From assembly GCA_963070105.1 (NCBI GenBank), contig OY718807.1, positions 7,335,483 through 7,399,482 of the forward strand: DNA of 64,000 nucleotides, written 5' to 3'. Below the pieces are notes generated by a model, which did not search any database, had not been told where the DNA came from, and saw nothing but the letters and a program-made list of their open reading frames with translations. Each line of letters opens with the position of its first letter. Position 1 is the stretch's first letter. The DNA is from Litomosoides sigmodontis (taxonomy: Eukaryota; Nematoda; Chromadorea; Rhabditida; Onchocercidae). Made by a program: the position numbers and the translations under genes. Shown here in pieces: positions 18,041-33,213 of the stretch.

Positions 18041-21000
18041 GACTGATAATAATGGCAATAATTAACGGTAATGATAAAGAGATAATAAGTGATAATAGTT
18101 AATAATAATAAAGTGATGATAATAATAACAGTAATAAGTGCCTGGTAATGAGAGAGGCATTTTCCGATAATCTGCAGGGATTGATAAGGGATGGTTGTTT
18201 GGAGACAAACAAACTTTTTGTAAAAGAAATAGTCTTTGTTGAAAAGACTGCTTAAACCATTAAGAAAGCCGAAATGATTGAACTTTTGTTTTAAATTAAT
18301 ATGAAGTAAGAAGTTTAGCTGTTGAAGGCATAAAAAACAGAAATGAATGGAAGGAATGAAATGATATCAAACAAGTCACTTGCTTCCGTTGTTTTCAATT
18401 TTAATTTGTTTTTAATCGGTAACCTCTTTCATATCATCTGATCATCGTTGAACTGAAATTATTCCTTTTGCAAGAATGTTAACTAATTAGTTTGTAATTT
18501 GTATTTAGTTAATGAGTTAAGGAACTTTCATAGAAATGAAATTGAAACGAACTTTTTTTTATTGTTGAAAAATATTAAAATGTGCTTTATGTATGTGGAA
18601 AATTATGATTGGAATTCGACCTCGAAAAAAGCGATGAAGTCTGAGGGAATTTGAAATTCAACGTCATACGTATAATCCTAGCAATACCTTCAAATGTGAC
18701 GTCTAACTGAGCGAACATTTTGTTTTCATCAAAAAAGAAGAAAAAATGTCATTTAAACAAAAAAGAAAGAAAACGGAAAAATAGTATTTCCAGTTTGGTG
18801 ACTTGTGCGCTCATTTTCACTTCCTATTTACCTTTTCTTCTATTCCTACACTCTTCATTTACGCATAAATAAATGGAATGCTTCTGAAGCGATAAAGCAG
18901 GCGGCTAATTTGCATACGCAACAATATTTCCTCGCACTACTCTTCCTCAGCTAAGAAAAATAAAAGAGCGCCAATTCAAAAACCAATAAATTCGCTCAGC
19001 TAACTTTCAATTGTAATATGAAATTGACAGTCTGTAAAAAGGCTAAAATAACACTTTTCCCTCTCATTCTTACACTTTTCTTCACAATTAAATTTTAAAT
19101 ACTTTACAAAATTTCCTTAAAAATATTAATTTCCAATATTGACTGGTCAAACTATTCAGCCTTCTTTTTTCTTGCAAATTCCATAAATTCTTAAAATTAT
19201 AAAAAAAGGCAGCTGAGAATGTATCACTTAGAAGATGATGTTCCAATTGCGAAGGCGCAAAAATGCTAGAAATTTATTGTGGAAAATGAAGCGATAGGAG
19301 AACCTTGCATTCTACAACTTACACCCACGCAGACTCGTTTCTTTAATTTATAAAACAATTTATGTTTTATTAAATTTCATTGAAAAGATGGAATCAGATC
19401 GGAGGAGCGCGAGGATTGCTTCATCTCAAAGTACATCGCTACAAAACGAAAAAAAACGAGTTGAGCGAATGAGGAACGAATGGAAGGAGAAGGAAATGAA
19501 TTATGGCTAAAATTGAAGTGATCAATAATTTACAAAGTCTTTTCATTGTTTGTTTCATTTCAGAAAAAAAGGCAAAGAGGAAGTAATTGTAAAATTGAGA
19601 TGAGAAAGGAATTCGTGGAAAGAGGGAGAGAGAGAGAGAGAGAGTTAGCGAAAGAAGTAAAAATGTGGGTAAACGATGAAAGGAACTTAAACTTTAATGA
19701 ATTAAATATCATTTCCTCCTTTTTTTTCGCCGTTTTTTTTTAAATTTTTGCTCCTTTTTTTTTCTTTTCAAAAATTAATTTTTCTTTCATGTGTGATTGT
19801 TACATTATAGCAATTTGATTTTTTTTTTAAAGTTGCAAGATTGAAATTGACCGATTGTGGCGGTGATTTTATCGTAAGGACAGCTGACACATGAATTGAT
19901 TTCCAATCGTATAATCCTCCTAAAAAATTTAGTATCAAATTTATCTGCACCAATCTAATTAATAGGTGAAAGTGAATGAAATGATTCTCGTCACTGTCAT
20001 TGAGTGAACTTGCCGGACAAAAAAATTTAGACTTAAATATCATTTATTGTGCTAATTTTTTGTTGCATTAAATTAAATTACTAGGTGTATTTTTTTTAAA
20101 AAAAAATTCAATTACTAAGTAAAATGCTGCCATCCAATTCATTTTTGTAATTCTAACGCAATAAGCAATTACTTCAAATAGTAATTTGTAAAAAGAATAT
20201 AATGCGATAGGAAACGAACGAAATTTAGCTGTTTCGTTTCATTTCTTCTCAAATGTGACGTCCTCGTGTTTACGTGCGTGTGCGTTATTTGCTGTAAGTC
20301 ACGTGCGCTAAATCATATTTGTACACAAACACTCTCACTGAAAAAAATGGAAAACTATAATTTTATTAAGAATTGTGGTAACTTTCGCGTATTTTCTTTT
20401 AATTTTGGATTTTGTTTTGAAAAAAAAATATTAGCTTTTTCATTCGAAATTTTCCAAATTTTAGCATTTTTTTCTGCAATAATTTCAATTCTTCTATTGA
20501 ATGCTTAATTAATTCTTAGAGGAAAACTAAATCGAAGGAGAATTTAACTTTAATGATTTGACATCAGCTTAGTAGATTTAGTTTTTTTAAATGATTTAAC
20601 TGTTCAATGAATGCTACACCAAATATTTCAAATCCATCAAATAAGATGTTTTGAAATTTACATAAAAGTTGTTACTCAGCTATGTTATTGCAATGTACCA
20701 GAACACTGAAATCACCACAGTCAGGTGTAAAAATCACATTTTAAACTCGAAGTGTCAAATTTATGACTGTTCGAAACGTTTCCGTTGTTTCTAACAGTAT
20801 CTCAATAATTTTCAAATATCCGTACAAAAATACAGTATGACACGAACTACTGCACCTGTTTACTTGATCAGTTCTTATTCAGTGCGATTATCTTTCTTAA
20901 ATTGAATTATAAATTTATCACTACCATTATTTGAATGCTGTTGCTATTTACGTCGTAAAATTTTTTAAAACTTTACGTCATAAAATTGCTCTAATAATGG

Positions 21001-23128
21001 AATTTCAAATTAGACGTATCACTTAGAAAGTGTAATTGGAAAGGATGAAATTTTCAAATTAACACTTCCGTGAGTGATTTTAAAGGAATGAAATAAATTT
21101 TTATGGCTTTTAATAAGGTGGTCGGTCGGTCGGTCACAGAAGGGTTCGGCGTCGAACAAACGACTCTTGTCGGTAAAGCGAGGAAAATTTCAAAAACAAT
21201 GAAATGTTGGGAGGGATGCTTGCCGTCTGAATGGACAGCTGGACGGCTGAGAGCAATGGCCATCGTCGTCCTTTGTTATCAAAATTGTGGGCCAAGAAGT
21301 ATTTCGAGAAACCGATCAGTGGAAGTGCTCCTTAAATAGCGAGAGAACTATTCTCATTCATTTCTAATACTATCACCACTCCGCCACTCTTTTAATTATC
21401 CTTTTGACCATCAGATTACCCATTACTTATTATGCAAATTTATTTTTTTAAATTTTGGAAATTTTAAAAGTATTCACATTGAAACCCTTTGATCTCTTAT
21501 CCACCATCGTCTTAACTATAACACTTAAAATTAATTGTACAAATAGCAGGTGAAGTGAGTACTGCAGGAGAAATGAAGTTTATTCTTGCAACAGTGATCC
21601 TGAAATGACCTCACATTTCATATTTCTCTGTCCAAGATTCTTTCTACGCTATTTAACTGAATTTCAAGTGTACTTCCATTCCCTCCTCTCTTTTCGTTAT
21701 TTTTTTTGTGATGCAAATTTAATTAAATGATTATCTGTAGATTTGACAGCTGTTGCTTTATTTGAAAAGTGATGATGCAGTATAAATGGAATTATTAGCA
21801 TTGAATTAGTTTAAATCAGTTAGCTTAGAAAAACTAAAAAAGACGCTTATAATCTCATTTGTTCATTCATTCTGTTCATTCATTCAATTCTGTTCCATTC
21901 ATTTCAATTCAATTCAGTCAAGTTCCATTCAGTCATCCTGATCTCTGACAACGGTTTGAGGTGTTCAATGAAATTAATTTAACTTCCTTAAGCGTTTTGC
22001 CCTTTTGGCGGTCAATTTTTCAAAATGAAATCGGATTAAGGAAGCTCCCTCTCTCCCCCTCTCTTCTCTTCCTCTCTATCTATCCATCTGTTCTCTTTTC
22101 TTTTCCTTTTACCTTCCATGGTAACCTCTCGATTATCCATCCACCTATCTCTCTCATATCCGTGTAATCTTCACCGATTTCTTGCTATGTCTGCCGCCAC
22201 ATTGCATAGCATTACAATTAACGGTCGATTGATGCAGCCTATGTGGAAAAGGCGCCAATTGTTGTGGTCAAGCGAACAATGACCATAGCTTCACGGGCGT
22301 GGACTGCGTTGTTTACACGTTGGCAGCCTTTGTTTCTTATATTTTATTCTTTGTGCGAAAGTCATATGATTACTTGGTTTGCCTACCGCATTTGTTGTGC
22401 AGCAAATAGATTTAATCATTTTCATTCTAAATTGATCTCACAAATACGAGTAATGCTGCTCTCTCTCTCTCACAGATGTAATCCTAAATTTGCTTCCACG
22501 TACGTATTTCTTATTTCTCGTATTGTTTGCAGAATATGCCAAAAATAATTTTTCCATGTTGTCACTGACTAATACACCTCTCATACGTTATAACGTACGT
22601 GTAATAAAGGTTAGCGGTACAGTTCATTTTATTACAATAAAACAATAGCGAAGCAGTTATTAACATTCATTTCTTATTAGATTGTATTGAAATCCCCTTT
22701 TAGTAGTAGCAGCACCTTCGATTACGTGCAAATGGTACTGCTAAATATTTGTAACATTTTGCGTACGTCAACAGTTTTCAGATATTACAGGTGAAGAAAT
22801 CCTCCATATATCTAACTCTCTCATTTAATGTATTTTTCCACAAAACGTCACGTGTAACACTTGATGAAAGCAAGGTTGTGTTATCGAAAGTTTATTGAAA
22901 AGTTTCATCTCTTTACATTTTACGATTTTGCAAAAAAAAAGACTATGTGAACACAGTAATTTTAGTCATTTCCTCCGTGACTTATTTGCGAAAAAAAACC
23001 CCTCTTTAACTCAATTTCGATGAATTGAAAAGAAAAAATGTACAAATATTTACGAAAAATCTTTTCGATGACAAATGAAATAAATTTTTGTTTATTTTTA
23101 TTTTAAAAGGCATTAAGTAAGAAATGAG

Positions 23129-23175
23129 TGTGTGCGTGTGCTTGTGTGCGCGTGCGTGTGTACGTGTATGTGTGT
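23129..23175 (+). repeat. Degenerate (GT/GC)n tract
   Basis: GTGTGTGCGTGTGC-type alternating sequence with a few interruptions, about 47 bp; non-coding. Confidence 0.8.
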
Positions 23176-23823
23176 TTGAAAAAAAAAAGTGGAAGAAGTG
23201 AATTTCGGTTAGTTGAACGATGGAAGAAGTTTGATTGTGTTCGGAGATAAATTACAGTTACAACTGAAATGTCACACTCTCCCTCTGCTTTTTTTTCCTT
23301 CTCATTCCCTTCCTTTTTTTTCGCTTTGAACTACTACTCAAATAAGTCTGTTTGATTTATCAGACTTCCTCATTTCATTCACTCATTCACTCATTTTTTT
23401 TCCTCCGATCTCTTCCTTCCTCTTTTCATTCATTTCAGATCCATTCATTTGATAATTACAATTCAAATTAACATTTGAAATTTTCGCGACATCGAATTTA
23501 GCATTTCATTTTTGCATGAAAATGTAAAACAATTGCTAATGATATGCACATTAATAGTAAAATGTCTTTTCTTTGATTCAGTTATAACATTCAAATGTTC
23601 TCGGATAAGGAGTTATTATCGATGTGTAATTGACGAAAAAAAAAGGAATTTTTTGATTGTTGAAAGTTCTATGCCTACATGTACATATATGCTTACTTTC
23701 AATTACTTATCTTTTCTCACTTCTAGTCTATTTCAAGTCATCGAAAAACAATTAGTTTTTTTTTCTTGCATTAGCATAACTGATGATATGTAAATGTATA
23801 ATTTTTCGATAGGAATATTCTCA

Positions 23824-23952
23824 AACTTGTGCGTAAATTAGCACTTTCTACGAATATCTTGTACATAGATTGGTAGATTGCACAACGTTATGACGTAGAT
23901 TAGATTAGTTTTTGGCGAATATTTGAACTTTCACGCAAATTAGCACTTTCTA
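23824..23952 (+). repeat. Imperfect direct repeat upstream of the RGS gene
   Basis: A 27-bp element occurs at 23824-23850 and 23926-23952. The copies differ only at a few central bases (AACTTGTGCGTAAATTAGC versus AACTTTCACGCAAATTAGC) and both end CACTTTCTA; similarity extends upstream into GAATATT. The second copy is 53 bp from the proposed RGS start codon, which suggests a promoter-proximal or 5' UTR duplication. Confidence 0.7.
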
Positions 23953-24005
23953 ACGTAACTACTGTAATCCGTCAATGTACAAAAAATGATATGTGATGAA
24001 GGAGA

Positions 24006-27000
24006 ATGAATGATCCGTACGGTGTGTTTGTAAATTCGCGATCAACCGCCTCATCAAGTCATTACAACGATCGAAAACGTAGTCGAAGTGAACGAAAGCA
24101 GCACAATGCAATATTGATGAGTTTGAGTTCAGAAAGTGATGATGAATTTTATGACTACCGTAAAGGTACTGTTTTTTTCTTTCGCTAATTAAATGCAATT
24201 AATAAGTATTTGTTATCTGTGCTCAGAGCTACTTTGTTTTTTTTTTTTTTGCATCCTTCACTCATCACTCTCTTCGCTTCCCACTCCATCCGCGAATTCT
24301 TTAACTTCATCAATTGCAGATATTAAAAAGAAATGAGTGGAAGTAATTTTAGTATATTCAAATTTCTGTTTGATTTAGTTAAATTAGAGTTATTGCTTAT
24401 TTCGTTTTTTCTTCGTCATTTAGTTAAAAATTCAAAAGCGAAGAGAAAGAAGAGAGAAATATATTTTATTTGTCCGAAAAAAGTTTCAAATTTATCTAGC
24501 AATTTCTATTTAAATCGATGTACTATTTTGCATGACCTCCACGGAAATTTTTTTTTATAGTAGTTGCACTAATGATCAAATTGATGAGATTCTTATAGGT
24601 TCCTTCTATTTCAATTAGGCAGCTTAGTCCAAGGCCAAATAAATAAATATCGATAAGTAATCTTCGAGGCAAAAAAGTTTGTCAATGAAATTCGAACACA
24701 TCAACCAAAATGAGTATTAGTCAAAAATTTTTGTTGTAATAATGATTGAAATTTAAGATAGAGCGATGGAGAGCGTTTCTGACCTCACTTCTGACAGTGA
24801 CTTTTGCCAACCAATACCGGTCGCTCGAGGCGCTAACCGAAACTGGATAAGTAAGCCTACGATGAGGAGGTCCTTTTTTCCGTAAAACAACTCGTATGTT
24901 CCAAAAAAAGAAATTAAGTATTTAAAAGGTTCTGGATTGAATATTTGTCGCATTAAACCGGTTCGTTTTGAATTCTACGTATTTCTTTCAGTGTGTTCCA
25001 ATTTCCTAAATCATTTTAGAACGCGAAGAAGCCAGGTGCCTTGTGGAATTGGAGCTCGTGCACGAACACGTCACGGGTCACTACCGATAATAACACCTAT
25101 CGATCACTCATCGTCCTATGAAACGGAAACAACAAATGAAGATGATGATTCCGAATTTAATGATCGAAGACATTGCTCTCCTCCTCCTTCACTACTTCGA
25201 GGTTTGAGTATGATTGAGGTAAGTGAAATGTCCCACAGATATTCGATATAATTAATTAGCTGACGAAAATGAGATATGGAACTTGTACTTGCATTTTAAA
25301 ATGTATGCTTAACACGCACTCTTTCTACTATGACATTATCCTTTGCACATTGCGCATAATTTTTTTTTTTTGTAAAATTTTAGCCATAAACTGATAACAT
25401 CGTTCAGGAACTCTCACCTATCAATGATTTATCTGATGATGTTCCAAAAGTTCCCTCATTGCAACTGACCAGAAATTGGCATCCATTAGCTACGTCAACA
25501 ACGACTTCAATTGGTTTACCTAAAACAAATCCTCACCACTTGAAGGTAGTTTTTGTGTTAATAAAAAAATTTTTTGCCATAAAATTTGAGAAAAAAGGGA
25601 GGAATTTTGCAAAAAATGGTTTTTGTTATTTTAAGACCATATCAACATCAACTCCCGCAACGTCAGTATCATCAAGTGGACAGTGTCGGCGGTCTGTTCT
25701 CAGTGCATTTAACAATGTAATGTATGATGCTTTAGAAAGACCTGCAAGTTTTTTTGATGAGGTAAGTGTTTCAAGGAATAGGTTAATTTTCTATAAATTT
25801 GAATTGTAATTTAGTTTCACACGGATTAGTCTGATATTCCAAACAAGCGGTATCATCGGACTATTTTTGTAAAACCGATCATCACGTGATGTGTAGCTAA
25901 ATAAAAAAAAATGCTTCTTGTGTATTTGCAAAAGGAAGATGGTCTGCAGACTGTGTTGTTTACTCAGCTAACTTTAATAAAGCTTAACTTTAATAGCAAA
26001 CTCCTCGGAAGGATTGGAGTCGACCGCAATCGGAGGTTCTTTCCAATGGATGCTTGTCGAGCATGAACTGGAAGTCCGATCATTTCGGCCTACCAACACC
26101 TTTTGCGCGTCGCATTGGCTGCAAAGGTAAACTGGAATTGACGATGTCCATTTCTGGATCTTATTTAACTGTTAGTGTTGTACGTGCAATATATTTTTTG
26201 GATCCTGCTATTGCACAAGCTTCTTCATACGTTCGGGTAAGCTTCCTTTTAAAAATTATCAAAAATTTAAAATGTAAATACTTTTTAACACATTTTGATT
26301 TTGTCACTTCCTTGTGTTCTGCCTTGTTTATCTCCCCCTTTACTGTTCTTTTTTCCACATTTTCTTTTTTACGACGTTTACGTCAGATCTTACCGCACTA
26401 GTCCATCTAGATCTCTCGGATTATTGCCCTATTGTCGGATCTACTGTTGCATCAGTTGCACAGTATTCCACAGTCCTTTGATCTGTTACTTTTCTTAAAT
26501 TCTTAACAGTTTTGAATTAAGATTTTTCCGTATGTTAGAACTTCCATAGACCTCCGTGGATTGTTCACATGAAAATAAAACGATAATTTGAAGGCTTACC
26601 GTGTGAATTTTCAGACAAATTTTTCAAATTATAAGCGTTATTTTAATCTAGGTGGAAATAAGACCAAATCCGATGTACAATAAACGGATACGGTCAAATT
26701 CGGAGGATCGCTATAGTCATAATGATCAGGAGAAAAGCTTTCGCACTCGTCTTGTGCTTCTCAGCAATCGTCCTCAATTTCATGAGAACTTTACTTTGTA
26801 AGCATTCATTCAAAATATAAATCACGGAGCACACAATTGAAAATTATTAATGACGATTTGATAACTTCATTTTATTAATTGTATGTCTCTCAGAGATGCA
26901 ACCTTCGCATCACTTCCTGAAATACTTTTAAAATGGTAACAGAATGAATATTAATTAACTACTAGAGAGGAATAATAAATATCTGTACAGCAAGTTAAGC

Positions 27001-30000
27001 TTCATTTACATTTTGTATTAGCAATATAATTTTACAGTCAGTTACGCCATAATCACTATCGTCATCACGATTTATTGAGCGTCAGCGTATGGATTACCAA
27101 TGCGGGCAGTTCTGCGTAAGTTACTATCTCCTGTTCTTTTTTCTGTTCGAAATTTAAATATCTTTACCTTGTTTTTTTATTACCTTTTGTGTTACTGTGT
27201 GATATGTTATTCACGACCAGCACAAATTCATCGTAATTAGTTATGAGCAATTTCAGCTCACCTCATTTCAACTGTTACTTGATTTCAGTTAGTTCAATTG
27301 CTAGTTAAATGTAGATTATCATTAATTGAAATTGTCTGATATCCTGTTGTCTAATTTCACAAATTTCGATTTTGATCACAGTTGTAAATTACTGTTTAAT
27401 TTCTGATTCACATTTTGAGGATCATTTCTCTTGCTCCATTCAACAACCGAAGGCAATTGCGGTAAAAAAATTGGAAAAATCAACGAAATTTATGCAATTA
27501 TAAAATTTTAGTACTTCTTCACGCATTAATATCACTGTTTCCACTTTTTCAATTTTTTTTTGCCTTTTAATTTTCTTTTTTTTTGCAGGCGGAAGCAAAT
27601 GCTCGGTTGTATGGCTTTCCCAATACGACGACTGATTCGAAAAGCTAATTTAATGGTGCTTATATGATTCTCTATCATCTTAAAATGCCAGTAAAAAAAT
27701 AACTTATAGAAATTTTGGAGAAAAAAAGATTCCAATTTCTTCTCTTTTTTTTCCCTTCATTTTTCAACATCTTTTAACTAATTTCTAAGATTACTTACCA
27801 TTACAGCTTGAGCTTTTATGTCCGTACAATTATTAATGATATCGTTTCGACAAAAAATTTCATCAATGAAAAAAATTAAGCTTATGTGAAATATGTTGTC
27901 TCTACCACTTGCTACATTCTTAATTTTCATCCTTTGATGCCATCGGACATCGAGAAGATTCTAATTTGCCTTTTGTCTTTATAGTAAGTAAAAAAAAAGC
28001 CTGGAATCCAACAGTAGGTTAAAGATAAGTTTTTTTTGCCAAGCAGCAAAGATCGATAGTAATATAGCAACTATGGAATGATTTTAGTGCACTTAATACT
28101 TCTGAGCTCATTATGGACTAATGACGTAAGAAGTGCTTAATAAACGAAGCTTGCATGTGTAGCTTCTCCTTCTGTTTGGTAGGAAATTATATGAGAGTGG
28201 AATTTTGTTTTTTGAGGAATTAAATTTTCCTGCAATTAACTTGCTGACAAATTATTCCTCTTTTTTCCTTTGTTTATTTGTTTGGTTATTAAGACTTTTT
28301 TTCGTTTTAAAATGAATTACTCATTCAAAATTTTGCAAAATAACTGTAATGTTTCTTTTAGTTAGCTTACTTTACTCTAATGCTACCAATTGTTTTTCTT
28401 TTTTGTTAAATGAGTATTTTAAATATTTTGCTTAATAATTGACCGTGACTGATATCGATTCCATCAATCCATCAAAAAAGTGAAATTCATTTTTTCAGTG
28501 GGAAATTTTCACTCTTACTCTTTGTATTTTTATTTATTTTTTGATTAAAAAATATAGTATTTGGAGAATTTTTTTTTATGTAATAATTAATCAATGTAGG
28601 TGTGTAAGCTTAGATGTTTTCTCAAAGTCAGTTTGCAAAGATTTCCATTGTTGTTAGCTTAACCTCTGAAATTAAAAGAGATTGATTGATGAAATGGTGG
28701 AAAAGCGATAAGAGTAGGATAAGAGTCTTATTATTTTCTTTAAAAAATTTTTTGCAACAAATTTTTTATGTAGCATTAAAATCTTCACACAATGATGATT
28801 GGTCTTAAATAATTTTATTCAATTGAGCTAATTACAATTGAATTTTGCTTTTAATTAGAAAATAGCTAGACATTTTAGGTTTTCTCTACACAATTCCTCA
28901 TTCTCAATCTAACTATATTAGCTAACTTATTATAATAATTTAAAATTCTATGCGAGCACATAATGAATGGACAAATTTCAGCTGTATAGCACACCAAAAA
29001 TGAAATCTCAAAAGGATTATGTTTTAGTTTTAGTTTTGAAAGAGAGAAAAAAAGAAATGAAATTGATTTGTTGTAATATTCTAAAATTTCACTTAAAAAA
29101 ACGTTGTTCGCTAAAGCTAAATATTTCATTGAAATAACTGAAAAAACAATGACTGCCATTTACGAGAGTACTTTGGCGTTCTCATTATTATTTTTTCAAA
29201 AAAAAAAACGAAAAAAGGAAATACATTATTCACGAATGTGAGTGAATTAGCGATATGAATTGAAAAGTTTTTTTTTCAAAAAATACACACAACAGTTTTC
29301 TCGAAAGCAATATCTTTTGAAAAAAAATTAAAAATTCCCACAAATTATTAATAGAAAATATGTAGGGAATAAGTTAATTAGTGGAATTATCGAAATTAAA
29401 TTTTTGCAAGTATTCTCTTTTCTCTGTTGCATAGTTTCTCTGTTTTCCCTCCTTTGCAATAATTACGTTTAAAATAAATTTTGCATTTTTTTTTTAAAAT
29501 CTTGCGAGATTTTATCGACAGTTTCTTTCTTTTTCAGACTGAGTGTGGATTTGATGAAAATTTGCGAACATTTGAACGGACAGTGGTAATTTCATTTCAT
29601 TTTTCCATTTTTCACATTTTATAACTTTTTTTTACTAAATGCATTCTTTGTGTTTTGAAAATATTCAAAGATTATCTCACTGACGTCTATCCTGTGCGCT
29701 TATCCTATGTACATTTAATAATTTCAACTAAAATTTATCATTCAAAAAAAGCTTTGCTTGAATCGTTTCAGCAAATTTTTTAGTTTTTTTTTTTAAATTT
29801 TAATTATCTTTTTGATTAGAATATTTTTTCACAGTAATTTCCTCGCTTGCCTAAATGTTTAATTTCTAATTTGTTGTATTGATTGTTTACGTATAAAATA
29901 CTTTAAATCTTAAATTTTCGATATCAAAGTATCAAACCCTGATGTACAGTAATTTGGGTGTAGAGATTGTAAGGGTAAAAATTAAATTTAAAATATGAGA

Positions 30001-33000
30001 GAAAAATTTTTAATTTCAAATATGGCATCATTCTTCAATCAAATCATTGAGAGCTATTTTTCAACTTTCTGCCAATTTTTTTTAGAATCTTTCTTTCGGT
30101 GAGGTTATTTTACCTACCAGTTAAATGTGCTCCCTGTCTGTCACCGCTCTTTCCCTTTCTTTTTTGTTAAAATTAAAAATTTCACTCACATTTGTGCATT
30201 TCAAAATTAACCGCCCTTCTATCATTAGAAGAGATCAAAGATCGGCTCGTATCCAATCCATCGCTTCAGAAAATTCACCTCTTTTTTCTTCTGGTTTTTT
30301 TTGTTGTCAATTAGTAATACGAAATGTTTTAAGGATTTATACGTTAACGTAACAAATTAAGAATTTAAAAATGCAAACATTTCAATGGTTTGTTTTTATT
30401 GATTTTTTTTCGTTTAAATAAATATTAGGAATGAGATGGTAAGTGTAAGTACAAGTTGTCCGTTTCATTTTCCTCCTCCTTATCTAAGCCTTTCATTCCT
30501 CTCTTCTCTTCTCTTCCGTCCCTCGCCCTCTCCGCCTTCCGCCTCGCCCCCTCCTCCTCCCTCCGTAGCTCCGTCTCCGTCATCCACGTCCTCACGCTGA
30601 TCAGTTCATTATGAAGTGAGAATGAAGGAGGAAGGAAGTTTCGTATGAATTGAATCACAAGCTGTATTATATGTTGGGATGCAATTCTAATTCAATGATA
30701 GAATGCATAAATTCACAAATTTCAAAAATGAAATAAAATCTCTTTTATTAAATTTAGTGCTAAATTTAACTTTTATTACAAATGTTTTTCACAAGGCATG
30801 TCAAAAATTGTGTTTTCCATCTTCACATTCGTAGCTTTCAGTTGTTGTTGCTGCCGGTTTTTTTTCCTTTCATTTTACTATTCATAAAATATTAATTCTT
30901 TTTTTTTCTCCATAATTCACACAATTTTTATTTGCAAGAATTTACACCTTCAGATTAACGATGGTGACTTCTTCCTACTTCGACCCGAACTTGGTGAACG
31001 TCAAAATTTTCCCGAAAATAAGGTTTGCATAGTAATTGTTTTTCCCATTGAATTAATTGGCTTTTCAATTCTAATTTAAATTTTTATTTCAATTAATTTC
31101 TTTTTAAATCATTTATCCTGCATAACTAATAACATTTAGTTGATTTTTTCAATTCTAATTAAAATTTTTTAATTAGTAATAATAATAATAATTAACAATT
31201 ATAACAATAGTGAATAATAATAGTAATAGAATTCCAATATTACTACAACTCTTCAGCACCATAACTTTTTTATTGCCGAACTTTTGTTGAGTAATTATGC
31301 TGAGTAACTTTTTTTGTTGAGTAATTTTCCGTGTATGGTTGTATGTGGGAAAAAATGAAATGCAAAAATTAGGATTTTCAACTTAAAAATGAAGTTGAAG
31401 ACATTCGTTCCAAAAATCATTCACATCGACTTTTAGTACTTTAATCACACTAAATATGATATTTGCATTTTCCCCATATTATTCAAAAATAATTTATTTT
31501 CCTTTTAGAGGAAGGAAGAAAAACTCACCCTTTCTATTCCTTCATCTTTCTCTCTCCCTCTCTCTCTCTCCCCCTCTATTACTCTTTCGTCAATTTTGGT
31601 TTAGCAAGCATATCTTATTTTCTTTTACAATCAAAAAAATTTCACTATTAATTTCGAATACACTGAAATAATACTTGCATGATGTCTATAATATAATTAA
31701 TAATCATAAATATATTTGCTCAGATTATATTTTATTTATTCATTGATTCATTTGTCCCTCTCTCTTTTTATATTTATAATATTTGCTAAGTGATGGAAGA
31801 ATGTTTGCACTTTGTTAAAATTAAAATTTTAGACAGCAAATTTATAAATGAATTTATGAGTTCGTAACATATTTCACTTAATGATTGATTACTAGGATGG
31901 GATATTCAATATTAATACGTGCAGTAGGTAGTATAGAATTAACTATTGTAATAGGTAATGCTAATCATATCTTTTCCAAGTGTCACTTTACGTCACATTT
32001 ACTGTTCTTTTATTCTGACGTAATGTGATAACTACGTGTACGTAGTACGAATATGCTAGCCGGATATTATTCCATTCCGGATGGTATTTGGTACGTAATG
32101 TATTTTTGTTTCTAGTATTTTAAAAGAAGTTTATTTAGCATAGCTCAATTTCCGATATGTTCTTCCTTTATAATACTTTAATGAGGAAGTTTTTCTATTT
32201 GTATGATTTTCAATGGTAACATACAGTAACTTATTTTACAACTAAAATTTAAATTACTCATTTGAATTTATTCTTTTTGAAATTTCCTATTCTCTTTAAT
32301 TTTATAACTTTTAAAAACTTCGAATTTTATAACAAACTGTATGATTACGTGGGTGAATAATGTTGCAGTTAATTGCAGATAAACGTGCGAAAGTATTACG
32401 ACGATATTGGCGTGAGTAGTAACAGTTCTGTTGCGTCACATTCACCACGTAAAGTGAGTTCTTTTTTTTTTAAACAAAAAAGGTGACTAATTGGAAATGT
32501 TACTCAAACTTTACATTTACCATGTCTCATAACCAGGAAATCTGCTAACCATAAATACATCTAGGATTAAGTTTGAAATATTGAAATATTTTTTTTTAAA
32601 TATACTAAAGCTCTTTTTCATGCCTAAATGAGGGAATTTTCGATTTCTGAGAAGTAAGTGAAAATTAAATTATTTCAGAAAAAAATCTTACTTAAAGGAA
32701 AATTTTGCTAAGAAGTTACGAAGTTTGGTTTTAATGATTAGTACTAGTTGAATTGCAAATTATCCGACATCGCAGTTTGTAAACAGATGTTACGAATAGT
32801 TTCGAATGTAAAATAATTTCCTTTACGGATAATTAGCTATTCTTAGTTTATTAGCTTTGGTATTAAGCTTTACTGCAAGCTTCCTCACACCTTCCTTCAT
32901 TTTTTTTACAATATTTTTTCCCTGTTTTTTTTTAAGGAATCGATTTTGTTTATTCCAATTGTGATCATTTCATTTCCGGTCTGAATTCTATGCCCAGCAC

Positions 33001-33180
33001 TTGACAATCTTTCCAATTAAATGAAATGCAATAGCTATTATTCAGTCTACGGTGAATTAGTTATGCTTTCAATCATATTAATCATTACTTTTCATTCCGT
33101 CAAATATTTCCCATATATTTGAGACAGTAATGTATTTTTGATTCTCACTGCTTACTGCTCAATAAAAAAAATGCAAAACT

Positions 33181-33213
<33 letters not shown>

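Noticed and set aside
22243..22548. 101-codon open frame at 22.2-22.5 kb
   Set aside because: No acceptor/donor logic, no domain and biased to hydrophobic codons from T-rich DNA; consistent with chance.
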